A stretch of DNA of 64,000 bases from UBA2988 sp965237965. Its GTDB lineage: Bacteria > Gemmatimonadota > Gemmatimonadetes > Longimicrobiales > Gaopeijiaceae. Both the position numbers and the translations under genes were made by a program. The DNA is taken from contig CBDEGT010000002.1 in NCBI GenBank assembly GCA_965237965.1, positions 1,116,001 to 1,180,000 on the forward strand. The letters run 5' to 3'. The notes beneath the pieces were generated by a model. The model made no database searches. It was not told the origin of the DNA and saw nothing but the letters and a program-made list of their open reading frames with translations. Every line of letters begins with the position of its first letter. Position 1 is the stretch's first letter. Shown here in pieces: positions 28,210 to 38,037 of the stretch.

Positions 28210-28524
28210 ATGATAATGACGCCGAGTGCCCGCTTTTCAGTTGGTGACGTGGTACAACACAAGCGGTTCGACTACCGAGGTGTAATCGTCGATGTCGATA
28301 CGCACTTTCAGGGATCCGAGGAATGGTACGAAGCCGTGGCCCGTTCGAGACCACCCAAGCACTGTCCTTGGTATCACGTATTGCCGCACGGAGCCCAACA
28401 TCAAACGTATGTGGCCGAACGAAACCTCGAACCAGATCCCAGTGGCCTCCCTATTCAACATCCCTTGGTAGAGCGCTACTTCACTGATTTCAGCAACGGG
28501 CGGTACGTTAAGAATACACAGTAA
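28210..28524 (+). CDS. hspQ: Heat shock protein HspQ / hemimethylated-DNA-binding YccV family
   Basis: 104 residues, the usual length. The family core is complete: FSVGDVVQHKRFDYRGVIVD, SEEWYEAVARSRPPK, PWYHVLPHGAQHQTYVAERN and PLVERYF. In enterobacteria HspQ modulates protein degradation and binds hemimethylated DNA. Its role here is inferred from homology. Convergent with tRNA-Ala (13 bases from the stop). Confidence 0.92.
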   Translation: MIMTPSARFSVGDVVQHKRFDYRGVIVDVDTHFQGSEEWYEAVARSRPPKHCPWYHVLPHGAQHQTYVAERNLEPDPSGLPIQHPLVERYFTDFSNGRYVKNTQ

Positions 28525-28537
28525 TCACTTACATCAG

Positions 28538-28610
28538 TGGAGCCAGCCGGAATCGAACCGGCGACCTCCTGGTTGCAAACCAGGCGCTCTCCCAACTGAG
28601 CTATGGCCCC
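28538..28610 (-). tRNA. tRNA-Ala (anticodon UGC)
   Basis: 73 nt on the minus strand. Acceptor GGGGCCA pairs with TGGCTCC, discriminator A; D arm TAGCTCAGTTGGGAGAGC; anticodon stem CTGGT/ACCAG with loop TTTGCAA (anticodon TGC); T arm CCGGTTCGATTCCGG. CCA is not encoded. The truncated integrase C-terminus lies 100 bases from its 5' end, so this may be the attachment gene of the integrative element. Confidence 0.97.
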
Positions 28611-28709
28611 GTAGTGGTCAAACGTCCAGCAACGGTACGAAATCTTGGCTTCCCCAGTTTTCCACAACAAGGGGGGTGTGCATGTAGGTGTGCATACTAC
28701 GACTGTCGT

Positions 28710-29174
28710 TCACTTCGCCTCCCCAACTCGGCCCCCACACATCACTACTTGAAGCATAGTCTCGGGGTCGGCGTGTTGGTAGCTGGCCTTGAGTGCCTGT
28801 AGGCTCTTCCATCCACCTGCTGCTGCCACGTCCACATCCGGGAGGTGCTTTCGGTTGGTGGCCCAGCCCCGTCTGTACGCGTGCCAAAGGCTCCCTTTCT
28901 GAGGTTCGAGACGAGCCAACTTCTCTCCCTTCCGCAGCCTACTTGTCGGCCAGGTGGCGTGTCATCGGTTCGTTTGACTTCTCGGGAGAGGGGAACAGAG
29001 GCGCGGCTCCGATCCCTGGCCGCTCCTTCAGAATTCGGTCTACAGCAGCTCGAACCAGCGGGCTTATTGGAACGATCGTCTCTCGCCTCTGCTTATCGGT
29101 GTCAGCAGGCCAGCGGATCGACCCATACGGCCCCTCGTTCAGACGCAGATCATGGTGGCGAAGCTGGCAGACCG
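28710..29174 (-). pseudogene. Tyrosine recombinase C-terminal half, joined to IS256 copy 2
   Basis: From the IS256 edge the frame gives VCQLRHHDLRLNEGPYGSIR, continuing exactly where the 12736-13516 piece stops. It includes SLWHAYRRGWATNRK (HxxR) and SLQALKASYQHADPETM with the catalytic Tyr. A one-base insertion near 28932 (AAG TAGG CTG for AAG TGG CTG) breaks the frame between HLADK and LRKGEKLAR. Together with the distant N-terminal half it would make about 410 residues. Confidence 0.88.
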
Positions 29175-30551
29175 GAGGTTGGGTCAATAGGTGTGTAAAC
29201 GTATCAGGCGGCATTCTTCCGCTGTTGGGTTGAGACGGGCTTTCCGTCTTCGAACTTCCTTCCTTCAAACACGTCCTTGAGGAGGTGAGGAGCGTCGAGC
29301 CTTCGGAAGCGCTTCTCGGCCACCAAGAGCAACTTCCAGATCAGCGCCGTAGCGCTCTCGACCCGCTTGAATCGCTTCGCCGCCGTCGTCCTGAGCCGTA
29401 CCGCAGCGAACGGGCTCTCGACCACGTTCGTCGTGCGTAGATGCTTCCAGTGATCCTCGGGGAAGTCGTAGAACGCCACCATCCGCTCCCAGTCGTCCTC
29501 GAGTACGTCCACCGCCTTCGGATACCACGGCCTGTAGCGCCTGGCGAACACTTCGCGGGCCTTCACAGCCTCGGACCGGCTCGGTGCGTAGACCACGGCC
29601 CTGAGAAGATCCTTCGCCTCGCTCTGCTCCCGCTGCGGCAGCCGGTCCAGCACGTTCCTCATCTTGTGGTTCCAGCACCGTTGCTCGCCCGCCTCAGGCC
29701 ATACCTGCCGTACTGCGCCCCAGATCGCCGCGTTACCGTCCGCCATCAGAAGCCGGGGCGCCTCGATGCCGCGTGCCTTCAGATCCCGCAACACCTCCGA
29801 CCAGGACTCGACCGACTCTCGGTAGCCCGATCTCAGGGCCAACACTTCCTTCGTCCCGTCTCGCATCGCGCCCAGAACCACCAGCAGTGCTGCCTTGTCC
29901 CGCTCGAGCCCCGCCTTCACGTAGATCCCGTCCGCCCAGACGTAGACGACCTCACGGTCGGCCAGCGAGCGCTTCGACCATTCCTCGAATTCCGCCGTCC
30001 ATCCCGCCCGCAGCCGCCGAATCGAAGACTTCGACAACGGGGCCCCCTCGCCCAGCAGGCCCCGCATCGCCAGCTCGAAGTCTCCCTCCGCCAGCCCGTG
30101 CAGATACAGCTCCGGAAGCAGAGCACCCAGCTCCTTCGTCCGTCGTGCGAACAACGGCAACACCCGACTCTCGAACCGCTCCTCGACGCCCCGAACCCGA
30201 GGGCGTCGGAGCATGATCGTGCCCGAGCTCATCGCCAACCGCCTCGGCTTGCCATATCCGTTGCGGTAGCCCTCGGCCGAGTCCACCGTACTCCTGCGCT
30301 CTGACTTCTCCCGGCCTAACAACTCCGTGACTTCCTCCTCCATGATCTGTTGGATGAACTCCTGCGCCTTCTCCCTAACCATCCCCTCGAGCGTCTCCCA
30401 CATCGGCCTGCTGGACGCACCCTGGGGTCCCGCGATATCCTCTCTCATGAGGCGACGTTCCTTTCCCCGGGCTGTCACCCGGGCTCGCTGGTTTAAATCT
30501 CAGCGGAAAGGTACGTCGCCTCTCTTTTTACACACCTTTTGATCCTACCTC
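29175..30551 (-). mobile_element. IS256-family element, copy 2 (1377 bp)
   Basis: Same ends as copy 1, opposite orientation. The flank at its transposase 3' side is CGGTCTGCC (read outward from the element), matching the 5' flank of copy 1 (CGGTCTACC) except for one base. Its 5' flank (AAGTCCTCG) matches no other flank in the window. Confidence 0.93.
29204..30478 (-). CDS. IS256-family transposase, copy 2
   Basis: Intact 424-residue transposase, the same as copy 1 except Tyr in VAFYDFPEDH. Catalytic motifs as in copy 1. Confidence 0.95.
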   Translation of the reverse strand: MTARGKERRLMREDIAGPQGASSRPMWETLEGMVREKAQEFIQQIMEEEVTELLGREKSERRSTVDSAEGYRNGYGKPRRLAMSSGTIMLRRPRVRGVEERFESRVLPLFARRTKELGALLPELYLHGLAEGDFELAMRGLLGEGAPLSKSSIRRLRAGWTAEFEEWSKRSLADREVVYVWADGIYVKAGLERDKAALLVVLGAMRDGTKEVLALRSGYRESVESWSEVLRDLKARGIEAPRLLMADGNAAIWGAVRQVWPEAGEQRCWNHKMRNVLDRLPQREQSEAKDLLRAVVYAPSRSEAVKAREVFARRYRPWYPKAVDVLEDDWERMVAFYDFPEDHWKHLRTTNVVESPFAAVRLRTTAAKRFKRVESATALIWKLLLVAEKRFRRLDAPHLLKDVFEGRKFEDGKPVSTQQRKNAA

Positions 30552-30757
30552 CGAGGACTTCGGAAACAGGCTGATCGCCTTTGCGAGGGCCCACGGTATC
30601 GAACTCTTGAAGGATGCAGAACTGGCTGACGAGGAACTGGCCGACGTGGCTGGCGGAATCATCATCGTCAACTCACGTACAGCGACGTACAAACTGAGCT
30701 ATGCGCCCAAGGAGATTCCCGGCGACACCAAAGGGCTCGACGGGCCCTTCATTTGAG
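30552..30757 (+). pseudogene. Double-glycine leader (Nif11/NHLP-like RiPP precursor), N-terminus cut by IS256
   Basis: The plus frame reads EDFGNRLIAFARAHGIELLK, DAELADEELADVAGG, and then a 32-residue tail starting IIIVNSRTATYK, ending TGA 30755-30757. LADEELADVAGG is the classic double-glycine end of Nif11/NHLP-type leaders, cut by peptidase-containing ABC exporters. The tail would be the core: it has Ser and Thr but no Cys. The start of the leader is missing because IS256 copy 2 inserted into or rearranged with it. No maturation genes are nearby. Confidence 0.6.
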
Positions 30758-30858
30758 CACTTGTTCTGTCATGGGACGGGCGAAAGGCGATCCGGCTCAC
30801 CGAGAAGGAGTGCCGAGTAGCTAGCTATCCCTCCACCCGCGAGGGCACGGGCTCCGAC

Positions 30859-31251
30859 TCACGGAGCTGGTGAACTACCTCCCCGGTGCAGCATCGGGCC
30901 GTAGCGTTCGATCCATTCCTCCGTGTCCTTCACGGGCTCCGGGTACTCCGCGACCCACCGGCGCTCGGTCACCTCAACCTCCTGGGTCGGCTGGCCGTAG
31001 CCGCGGTCGGCTGAGTACTTGTGCGCCGCTATCGCCACCTGTGGGCCGTGCTCGCCTTTCACGCACTCGTCCAGATACGCGAGAGCTTCGTCGGAACTCG
31101 CGATCGCTGCCATCTTCTGCTTGAACTCGTCGGGTGGGCGACCAGCGCCTGCGAACGTGCCGCCAGAGTTCAAGCGTCCACCGTTTCGTCCGGGGCGCGT
31201 GCTCTTGGCTGCACGGGATTTCTGACGGGATTTCCGGGGCTTTATCGGCAT
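30859..31251 (-). CDS. Phage-like small protein (terminase-small-subunit/DUF5681-like)
   Basis: 130 residues. Very basic N-terminus (KPRKSRQKSRAAKSTRPGRN), then AGRPPDEFKQKMAAIASSDE and HKYSADRGYGQPTQEVEVTE. The GRP start and the DRGYGxPTQ block are typical of small phage DNA-packaging-like or DUF5681-like proteins. No terminase large subunit is near. Probably a prophage relic, but the ORF is intact. Confidence 0.5.
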   Translation of the reverse strand: MPIKPRKSRQKSRAAKSTRPGRNGGRLNSGGTFAGAGRPPDEFKQKMAAIASSDEALAYLDECVKGEHGPQVAIAAHKYSADRGYGQPTQEVEVTERRWVAEYPEPVKDTEEWIERYGPMLHRGGSSPAP

Positions 31252-31556
31252 TGGGCTCCTCGTTCAGCCTACGTTCAGTTTTAAGCTTCGGAAAATCTTC
31301 GGGTGTCCACAAGTCCTGTCTCGTACTGTCGTGGCTCACAGGTGTAGAAGCAGGGGCGTGTCGGGGAAGTTGAGGGTGTCTGGAGCCTTTCAATAGCGCT
31401 CCATCGTCGGCTCGGTTCATCAGGTTCGTGTGGCCAGCGGCACCCTCGGCAGGGCCTCGACTCGCACACCGAACTGACACACTCGGGTGGAAACCGTTGT
31501 CCTGCCTGGCAGCGCGCCTGCTTAGGTAGCACGCGCGGTGGTCTCCCTCGGGCACC
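31252..31556. other. No gene recognised
   Basis: About 300 bases between the phage-like gene and a kinase shard; only shadow frames, no motif or RNA seen. Confidence 0.5.
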
Positions 31557-31584
31557 TCAGTTAGGCACCAGCCGCTTCAGCTCC
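31557..31584 (-). pseudogene. Kinase C-terminal shard cut by IS256
   Basis: The minus frame reads ELKRLVPN then TGA (31557-31559) and begins at the IS256 copy 3 edge. Same ending as at 9327-9389 and 28009-28133, so copy 3 entered or recombined within a kinase-family gene end. Confidence 0.5.
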
Positions 31585-32961
31585 GAGGTAGGATCAAAAG
31601 GTGTGTAAAAAGAGAGGCGACGTACCTTTCCGCTGAGATTTAAACCAGCGAGCCCGGGTGACAGCCCGGGGAAAGGAACGTCGCCTCATGAGAGAGGATA
31701 TCGCGGGACCCCAGGGTGCGTCCAGCAGGCCGATGTGGGAGACGCTCGAGGGGATGGTTAGGGAGAAGGCGCAGGAGTTCATCCAACAGATCATGGAGGA
31801 GGAAGTCACGGAGTTGTTAGGCCGGGAGAAGTCAGAGCGCAGGAGTACGGTGGACTCGGCCGAGGGCTACCGCAACGGATATGGCAAGCCGAGGCGGTTG
31901 GCGATGAGCTCGGGCACGATCATGCTCCGACGCCCTCGGGTTCGGGGCGTCGAGGAGCGGTTCGAGAGTCGGGTGTTGCCGTTGTTCGCACGACGGACGA
32001 AGGAGCTGGGTGCTCTGCTTCCGGAGCTGTATCTGCACGGGCTGGCGGAGGGAGACTTCGAGCTGGCGATGCGGGGCCTGCTGGGCGAGGGGGCCCCGTT
32101 GTCGAAGTCTTCGATTCGGCGGCTGCGGGCGGGATGGACGGCGGAATTCGAGGAATGGTCGAAGCGCTCGCTGGCCGACCGTGAGGTCGTCTACGTCTGG
32201 GCGGACGGGATCTACGTGAAGGCGGGGCTCGAGCGGGACAAGGCAGCACTGCTGGTGGTTCTGGGCGCGATGCGAGACGGGACGAAGGAAGTGTTGGCCC
32301 TGAGATCGGGCTACCGAGAGTCGGTCGAGTCCTGGTCGGAGGTGTTGCGGGATCTGAAGGCACGCGGCATCGAGGCGCCCCGGCTTCTGATGGCGGACGG
32401 TAACGCGGCGATCTGGGGCGCAGTACGGCAGGTATGGCCTGAGGCGGGCGAGCAACGGTGCTGGAACCACAAGATGAGGAACGTGCTGGACCGGCTGCCG
32501 CAGCGGGAGCAGAGCGAGGCGAAGGATCTTCTCAGGGCCGTGGTCTACGCACCGAGCCGGTCCGAGGCTGTGAAGGCCCGCGAAGTGTTCGCCAGGCGCT
32601 ACAGGCCGTGGTATCCGAAGGCGGTGGACGTACTCGAGGACGACTGGGAGCGGATGGTGGCGTTCTACGACTTCCCCGAGGATCACTGGAAGCATCTACG
32701 CACGACGAACGTGGTCGAGAGCCCGTTCGCTGCGGTACGGCTCAGGACGACGGCGGCGAAGCGATTCAAGCGGGTCGAGAGCGCTACGGCGCTGATCTGG
32801 AAGTTGCTCTTGGTGGCCGAGAAGCGCTTCCGAAGGCTCGACGCTCCTCACCTCCTCAAGGACGTGTTTGAAGGAAGGAAGTTCGAAGACGGAAAGCCCG
32901 TCTCAACCCAACAGCGGAAGAATGCCGCCTGATACGTTTACACACCTATTGACCCAACCTC
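31585..32961 (+). mobile_element. IS256-family element, copy 3 (1377 bp)
   Basis: Ends as in the other copies. Flanks TTCAGCTCC and ACATCCACA are not repeats of each other, so its two sides come from different events. It cuts a kinase tail on the left and a GspE/PilB gene on the right. Confidence 0.93.
31658..32932 (+). CDS. IS256-family transposase, copy 3
   Basis: Intact, 424 residues, with Tyr in VAFYDFPEDH like copy 2. All three catalytic acidic residues are present. Confidence 0.95.
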   Translation: MTARGKERRLMREDIAGPQGASSRPMWETLEGMVREKAQEFIQQIMEEEVTELLGREKSERRSTVDSAEGYRNGYGKPRRLAMSSGTIMLRRPRVRGVEERFESRVLPLFARRTKELGALLPELYLHGLAEGDFELAMRGLLGEGAPLSKSSIRRLRAGWTAEFEEWSKRSLADREVVYVWADGIYVKAGLERDKAALLVVLGAMRDGTKEVLALRSGYRESVESWSEVLRDLKARGIEAPRLLMADGNAAIWGAVRQVWPEAGEQRCWNHKMRNVLDRLPQREQSEAKDLLRAVVYAPSRSEAVKAREVFARRYRPWYPKAVDVLEDDWERMVAFYDFPEDHWKHLRTTNVVESPFAAVRLRTTAAKRFKRVESATALIWKLLLVAEKRFRRLDAPHLLKDVFEGRKFEDGKPVSTQQRKNAA

Positions 32962-34143
<1,182 letters not shown>

Positions 34144-34160
34144 TGTGTCGCGATCGAGCC

Positions 34161-34592
34161 CTAGCGATTACCACCGGATGGGGTGCCCGCCAGAGGCCGC
34201 GCCCCCGGGGACACGGGCAGCAGATGAGACAGATAGGCGAACGTCATCAGCACCAGGAACAAGCACAGCACGATGCGCTGTGGCAGCGACAACCGGCCGC
34301 CGATTGGCACCGGGCTCTGTACCGGGGCCGCGCGTCGTAGCCCACCGCTTTCCTGGAGAAAGCTCTCCATACTCGCCCCGCAGCGCGCGCACAACCGGAA
34401 TGGCCCGGGGTTCACGCACCAGCAATGCGGGCAGACCGAGGGATCATCGATCCCGGGAGCAGCCAGAGGCCTGAGGGCGAGCTCCGTGGGACTCGTCACG
34501 GGCGCCTCGGGGCCGTCCCTGCGCCGCCGCGGTCGCCGAAGGGGCGGCCGAGCCGGGAGGTCGTCAAGGCTCCACTCGCTGGGTGACCTCAC
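34161..34592 (-). CDS. Zinc-ribbon membrane protein, hypothetical
   Basis: 143 residues. A zinc ribbon (CPHCWCVNPGPFRLCARCGA) is followed by one membrane helix (IVLCLFLVLMTFAYLSHLLP) close to the C-terminus. Its start overlaps the end of the next upstream gene by 29 bases; a later start is possible. Convergent with the GspE-like gene, which also has zinc ribbons, so a link to secretion or pili is possible but unproven. Confidence 0.6.
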   Translation of the reverse strand: MRSPSEWSLDDLPARPPLRRPRRRRDGPEAPVTSPTELALRPLAAPGIDDPSVCPHCWCVNPGPFRLCARCGASMESFLQESGGLRRAAPVQSPVPIGGRLSLPQRIVLCLFLVLMTFAYLSHLLPVSPGARPLAGTPSGGNR

Positions 34593-35283
34593 GGATCAGA
34601 CGGTTCACGGGATCGCCCCCGCCCGGCCAGAGGTAGCGATCCGAAAGCCGGTTCAGGGCCGCGCGCACTCCGGAGAAACGGCGCGCGACATCGCCGAACA
34701 CCTGGTCTACTCCCAGCGCCGCCGCCTGCGGGGTCTGGGCGGCGAGCCGGTATCCGGTGGTGCCCATGTGGTCGTAGTAGTCGATCGGGGGCGCTCCCTT
34801 CCTCCGCACCCGCGCTTCCAGAAAGTCCGGGAAAAGGCCAGCGAGCCAGAGCGAGAAGTTGCCCAAGTGCGCACGCAGCATGAACGCGCGCCGCTCCTGC
34901 ACCTCGCCCAGCTGCTGGATCAGGTCGACGAGGTAATGAAACTCCCGCTCCGATTCGTCGGAGATGCGGTACGCACGTTCTGTGCGTGCAAAGGCAACCA
35001 CGACCGAGGCGACGAGGTCTGCGGTTGCAACGCAGTCGATCCCGCCCTCGAGTAGCGCCTGCCGCACCAGCACGTAGAACACGAGCGAGGGCGGCGCCTG
35101 CACGTCGGGATCGGTAAGCAACGCACTCCGCACGCGCGGATCGTCCAACAGGCTGTCTGGCCCCTGCTCCTCTAACCGCTCACGCGCGGCTTCCCGGAGC
35201 TCGGGATCGTGACGGCCCAGGAGATCGACCAGATGAAGAGCGTCGGCGCGACCGAAGGAAGCGCGGATGGTCGGAAGAATCAT
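34564..35283 (-). CDS. Conserved hypothetical protein, mostly helical
   Basis: About 239 residues from MILPTIRASFGRADALHLVD (35283); the frame is open to 35331. Helix-rich with LVDLLGRHDPELREAARERL (HEAT-like look) at the start, and FMLRAHLGNFSLWLAGLFPD in the middle. No motif recognised. Small overlap with the zinc-ribbon gene downstream suggests cotranscription. Confidence 0.6.
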   Translation of the reverse strand: MILPTIRASFGRADALHLVDLLGRHDPELREAARERLEEQGPDSLLDDPRVRSALLTDPDVQAPPSLVFYVLVRQALLEGGIDCVATADLVASVVVAFARTERAYRISDESEREFHYLVDLIQQLGEVQERRAFMLRAHLGNFSLWLAGLFPDFLEARVRRKGAPPIDYYDHMGTTGYRLAAQTPQAAALGVDQVFGDVARRFSGVRAALNRLSDRYLWPGGGDPVNRLIREVTQRVEP

Positions 35284-35363
35284 GCCTTCGCTCCTTGAGC
35301 GAGACGTCGGCCTTCCGATGACGTCGTACACGGGGAGCGCCGGTGCGGGTCCGTGCCACCGGA

Positions 35364-36491
35364 TCAGCGGAAGTTCTCGCGGCGTACTGCCAGGGTCTCG
35401 ATGCGCGACCGGTCAGGCTCGACGCCAATGCCAGCCGCGGCGAAAGGAGCGAGAGCCCCGTCTTCCAGCGTCCACTCCGGATCTACCAGGTCTCGCTCCC
35501 AGTAGCGACGGCTAGCGGAAAGATCGCCCGGGGTGGTGAAGCCGGGGAGCGTCGCCAGTGCAACCGCGTGGGCACGTCCGATACCGGATTCGAGCATTCC
35601 CCCACACCACACCGGGACACCATGCTCCCGACAGAGGTCGTGGATCGCGCGTGCCTCGGTAAGCCCTCCCACCCTGCCGGGCTTCACGTTGACGACCCGG
35701 CAAGCGCCGAGCTCGAGTGCGAGACGCGCGTCCCTGGCCGACCCGATGGACTCGTCCAGACACAACGGCGTCCGGAGCTCCGCCTGCAGACGGGCGTGCC
35801 CGAGCAGGTCGTCGCAAGCCAGCGGCTGCTCGATCATCGCGAGGCCGAGCTCGTCCAATTCGCGGAAGTGGGACAGATCAGCCAGCGAATACGCCGAGTT
35901 GGCGTCGGCCGTCACCGCCAGATCGGGGAACCGCGATCGGACCTCGCCAAGCATGACGACATCGCGTTCCGGCGTGATCTTCACCTTTACCCGTCGGTAA
36001 CCATCGGCCAGGAACGCGTCGATGCGCCGCAGGAGCGCATCGACACTCGGCTGGAGCCCGATGCTCACTCCGGCCGGCACGGTGCGCCGCACGCCGCCGA
36101 TCGCCTCGCAAAGGGGAACGCCAGCGAGCCTGGCCTCGAGATCCCACGCAGCCGTTTCCACCGCGGCCTTCGCCATGGGATGGCCCCGCAACCAATCGAC
36201 CGGAGCGAGCACTTCCTGCGCGCACCCGAACGCGCTTCCCTTCGGGCGCAGCTCCGAGCGACCGATCACGGCAGGGAGCAGCCAGCGCGTAAGGACGTGC
36301 CAGGCGGTCTCGGTGGTCTCGGGGGAATAGCTCGGTGTCTCCAACGCGGCGCATTCTCCCCACCCGACGCGGCCATCACCATGGAGGGCGACGAGGAGTA
36401 TCGGTCGGCTCTGCATGACACCAGCGTGGGTCTCGAACGGCTCGCGCAGCCGCAACGGGACCTCGAAGAGCTCAGCCCGGTCGATCCTCAC
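35364..36491 (-). CDS. menC: o-Succinylbenzoate synthase / N-acylamino acid racemase-like enolase
   Basis: 375 residues, GTG start at 36491. Enolase-superfamily catalytic set is complete: RVKVKI (KxK), VTADANSAY (Asp), MIEQPL (Glu), LCLDESI (Asp) and VVNVKPGRVGG (Lys). This spacing matches the MenC_2/NAAAR branch. MenC makes o-succinylbenzoate for menaquinone, but relatives racemise N-acyl amino acids, and here the neighbours are peptidases and glycolate oxidase, not other men genes. The cofactor is Mg. The gene lies 13 bases after a small frameshifted gene in a dense operon. Confidence 0.85.
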   Translation of the reverse strand: MRIDRAELFEVPLRLREPFETHAGVMQSRPILLVALHGDGRVGWGECAALETPSYSPETTETAWHVLTRWLLPAVIGRSELRPKGSAFGCAQEVLAPVDWLRGHPMAKAAVETAAWDLEARLAGVPLCEAIGGVRRTVPAGVSIGLQPSVDALLRRIDAFLADGYRRVKVKITPERDVVMLGEVRSRFPDLAVTADANSAYSLADLSHFRELDELGLAMIEQPLACDDLLGHARLQAELRTPLCLDESIGSARDARLALELGACRVVNVKPGRVGGLTEARAIHDLCREHGVPVWCGGMLESGIGRAHAVALATLPGFTTPGDLSASRRYWERDLVDPEWTLEDGALAPFAAAGIGVEPDRSRIETLAVRRENFR

Positions 36492-36504
36492 GCGGGGGCC
36501 GCCG

Positions 36505-36847
36505 TCACGCAGAGAAGCGCGCGATCAGAACCTCGCGGAGGGCAGGAAGAGCGTCGCGGCGCATGAGGTTCAGTGCGCGGATTCCGCTCAGCCGCTCCAC
36601 GAGCTGGACGCCCGCCTCGGTGTTCGCAGTGGGGCCGGTCACCACGTCGGGTGGGTGCCCTCCCCATGCCTCCATGATCCCCCGGACGGCATACGGATCG
36701 GAGGCGCCGAGGATCGTGCACCTCGACCACGACGTAGTCGCCCCGCTCCCAACGGTCGCGGGGAAGGGCCCGACGGTCCACCGGCCACTGCTCCAGGGGA
36801 GCGATGCGCGTCAAAGAGCCGTAGGGAACGTTGACGTCGTCGTTCAT
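36505..36847 (-). pseudogene. Small conserved protein with a one-base frameshift
   Basis: ATG 36847 overlaps the M20 peptidase stop (ATGA). The first frame reads MNDDVNVPYGSLTRIAPLEQ to GDYVVVEV; coding then moves one frame near 36718 to CTILGASDPYAVRGIMEAWG, GHPPDVVTGPTANTEAGVQL and ends REVLIARFSA. Joined it is about 114 residues. Family unknown. Because both halves look well preserved, an assembly error is as likely as real decay. Confidence 0.6.
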
Positions 36848-38037
36848 TCCCGTCCCTCCTCAACTGGAAGAAGAAGCAGCCGTGCCAGCAACGCGCATCG
36901 CTCTACCAGACCCTCGACGACCACGTGCTCGTGTGGCGCGTGGGCTCCGTCGCCGACCGCTCCAAGCCCGTCCAGGGTCGCGGTGTACTGGCTTGTGGTG
37001 TTGCCGTCCGACCCCCCACCGGCGGTAGCCTCCTCGAGCCGGAGTCCGAACTCGGCGCCCACACTCCTGGCGGCTTCCCAAAGGCGACGATTCCGAGGCG
37101 TGCGCTCCAGAGGTGGCCGGTCCACAGCTCCCTCGATCTGAAGCTCGATCCCGGGGGTGATCGCCGTGAGCGAGTGGATCCGGCGGGTGACGAAGGCGGC
37201 GTCCTCGCTGGTCACGACCCGGACGTCTACCTCCGCACGACTCACAGGCGCGATCACGTTGGCCCGCACGCCGCCATCCACCACCCCCACGTTGACCGTG
37301 ATTCCACGCCCGCGGTCGTTCAGCGCGTGAAGGGTCTGAATGACGTGCGCAAGCTCGACGATGGCGCTGGCCCCCGCCTCGGGATCGAGACCCGCATGGG
37401 CAGACCGGCCTCGGATCGTGACCTGAAAGTGACCCACACCCTTACGCGCGGTCTTGATGCGACCCTCCGGTCCGTGCGAAGGCTCGAGCACGTACGTGCG
37501 CGCTGCGCTACGGGCCAGCCGACGCACCAGGCGATGAGACTCGAAGCTGCCCATCTCCTCGTCGGAGTTCACGAGCACCACTGGCGCCGCCGGCGCCTCC
37601 AGCCCGATGTCACGCAGGGTACGGAGTGCGAAGACAAGCTGCGCGAGTCCCGCCTTCATGTCGTACACGCCCGGGCCCCGCAGCACGCCGTCCTCCAGCC
37701 GCACCGGCATCTCCTCGACGGTGCCGAGGGGCCAGACGGTATCGGAGTGGCCGAGCAGCAGCTGCGAGGGCGCACGCCGGCGCCGACGCGCCCGCCCGTA
37801 CAGTTGTCCCCCGCTCCTCACACCGGGAACGTGCCGAACCGCGACGCCCAGCGACTCGAGCGCGTCCGCCAACAAATCCTGCACACGGCGCTGGGAAGCG
37901 GGCGCGTCAGTCGGCGACTCGAGCTCCGCCAGCGCGCACGTGAACGCCACCATTTCATCTTGGAGCCCGGCCACGTGCGCGCGGATCACGTCTGCGAGAG
38001 CAGGTGGTGGGCGAGCCCCGGCCGCCGGCACCGTCAC
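36844..38037 (-). CDS. M20-family metallopeptidase (carboxypeptidase G2-like)
   Basis: 397 residues from GTG 38037, whose GTGA overlaps the stop of the flavin reductase-like gene. The frame is open far upstream, but that part is a low-complexity shadow. Zinc ligands are visible in LLLGHSDTVWP, VYDMKAGLAQ, NSDEEMGS and HEHVVVEG, with a central dimerisation domain (GRSAHAGLDPEAG). The enzyme hydrolyses C-terminal acyl or amino acid bonds such as glutamate. Cytoplasmic, no signal. It is part of the glc-menC operon, so it could release an amino acid derivative used by the enolase. Confidence 0.85.
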   Translation of the reverse strand: MTVPAAGARPPPALADVIRAHVAGLQDEMVAFTCALAELESPTDAPASQRRVQDLLADALESLGVAVRHVPGVRSGGQLYGRARRRRRAPSQLLLGHSDTVWPLGTVEEMPVRLEDGVLRGPGVYDMKAGLAQLVFALRTLRDIGLEAPAAPVVLVNSDEEMGSFESHRLVRRLARSAARTYVLEPSHGPEGRIKTARKGVGHFQVTIRGRSAHAGLDPEAGASAIVELAHVIQTLHALNDRGRGITVNVGVVDGGVRANVIAPVSRAEVDVRVVTSEDAAFVTRRIHSLTAITPGIELQIEGAVDRPPLERTPRNRRLWEAARSVGAEFGLRLEEATAGGGSDGNTTSQYTATLDGLGAVGDGAHAPHEHVVVEGLVERCALLARLLLLPVEEGRE

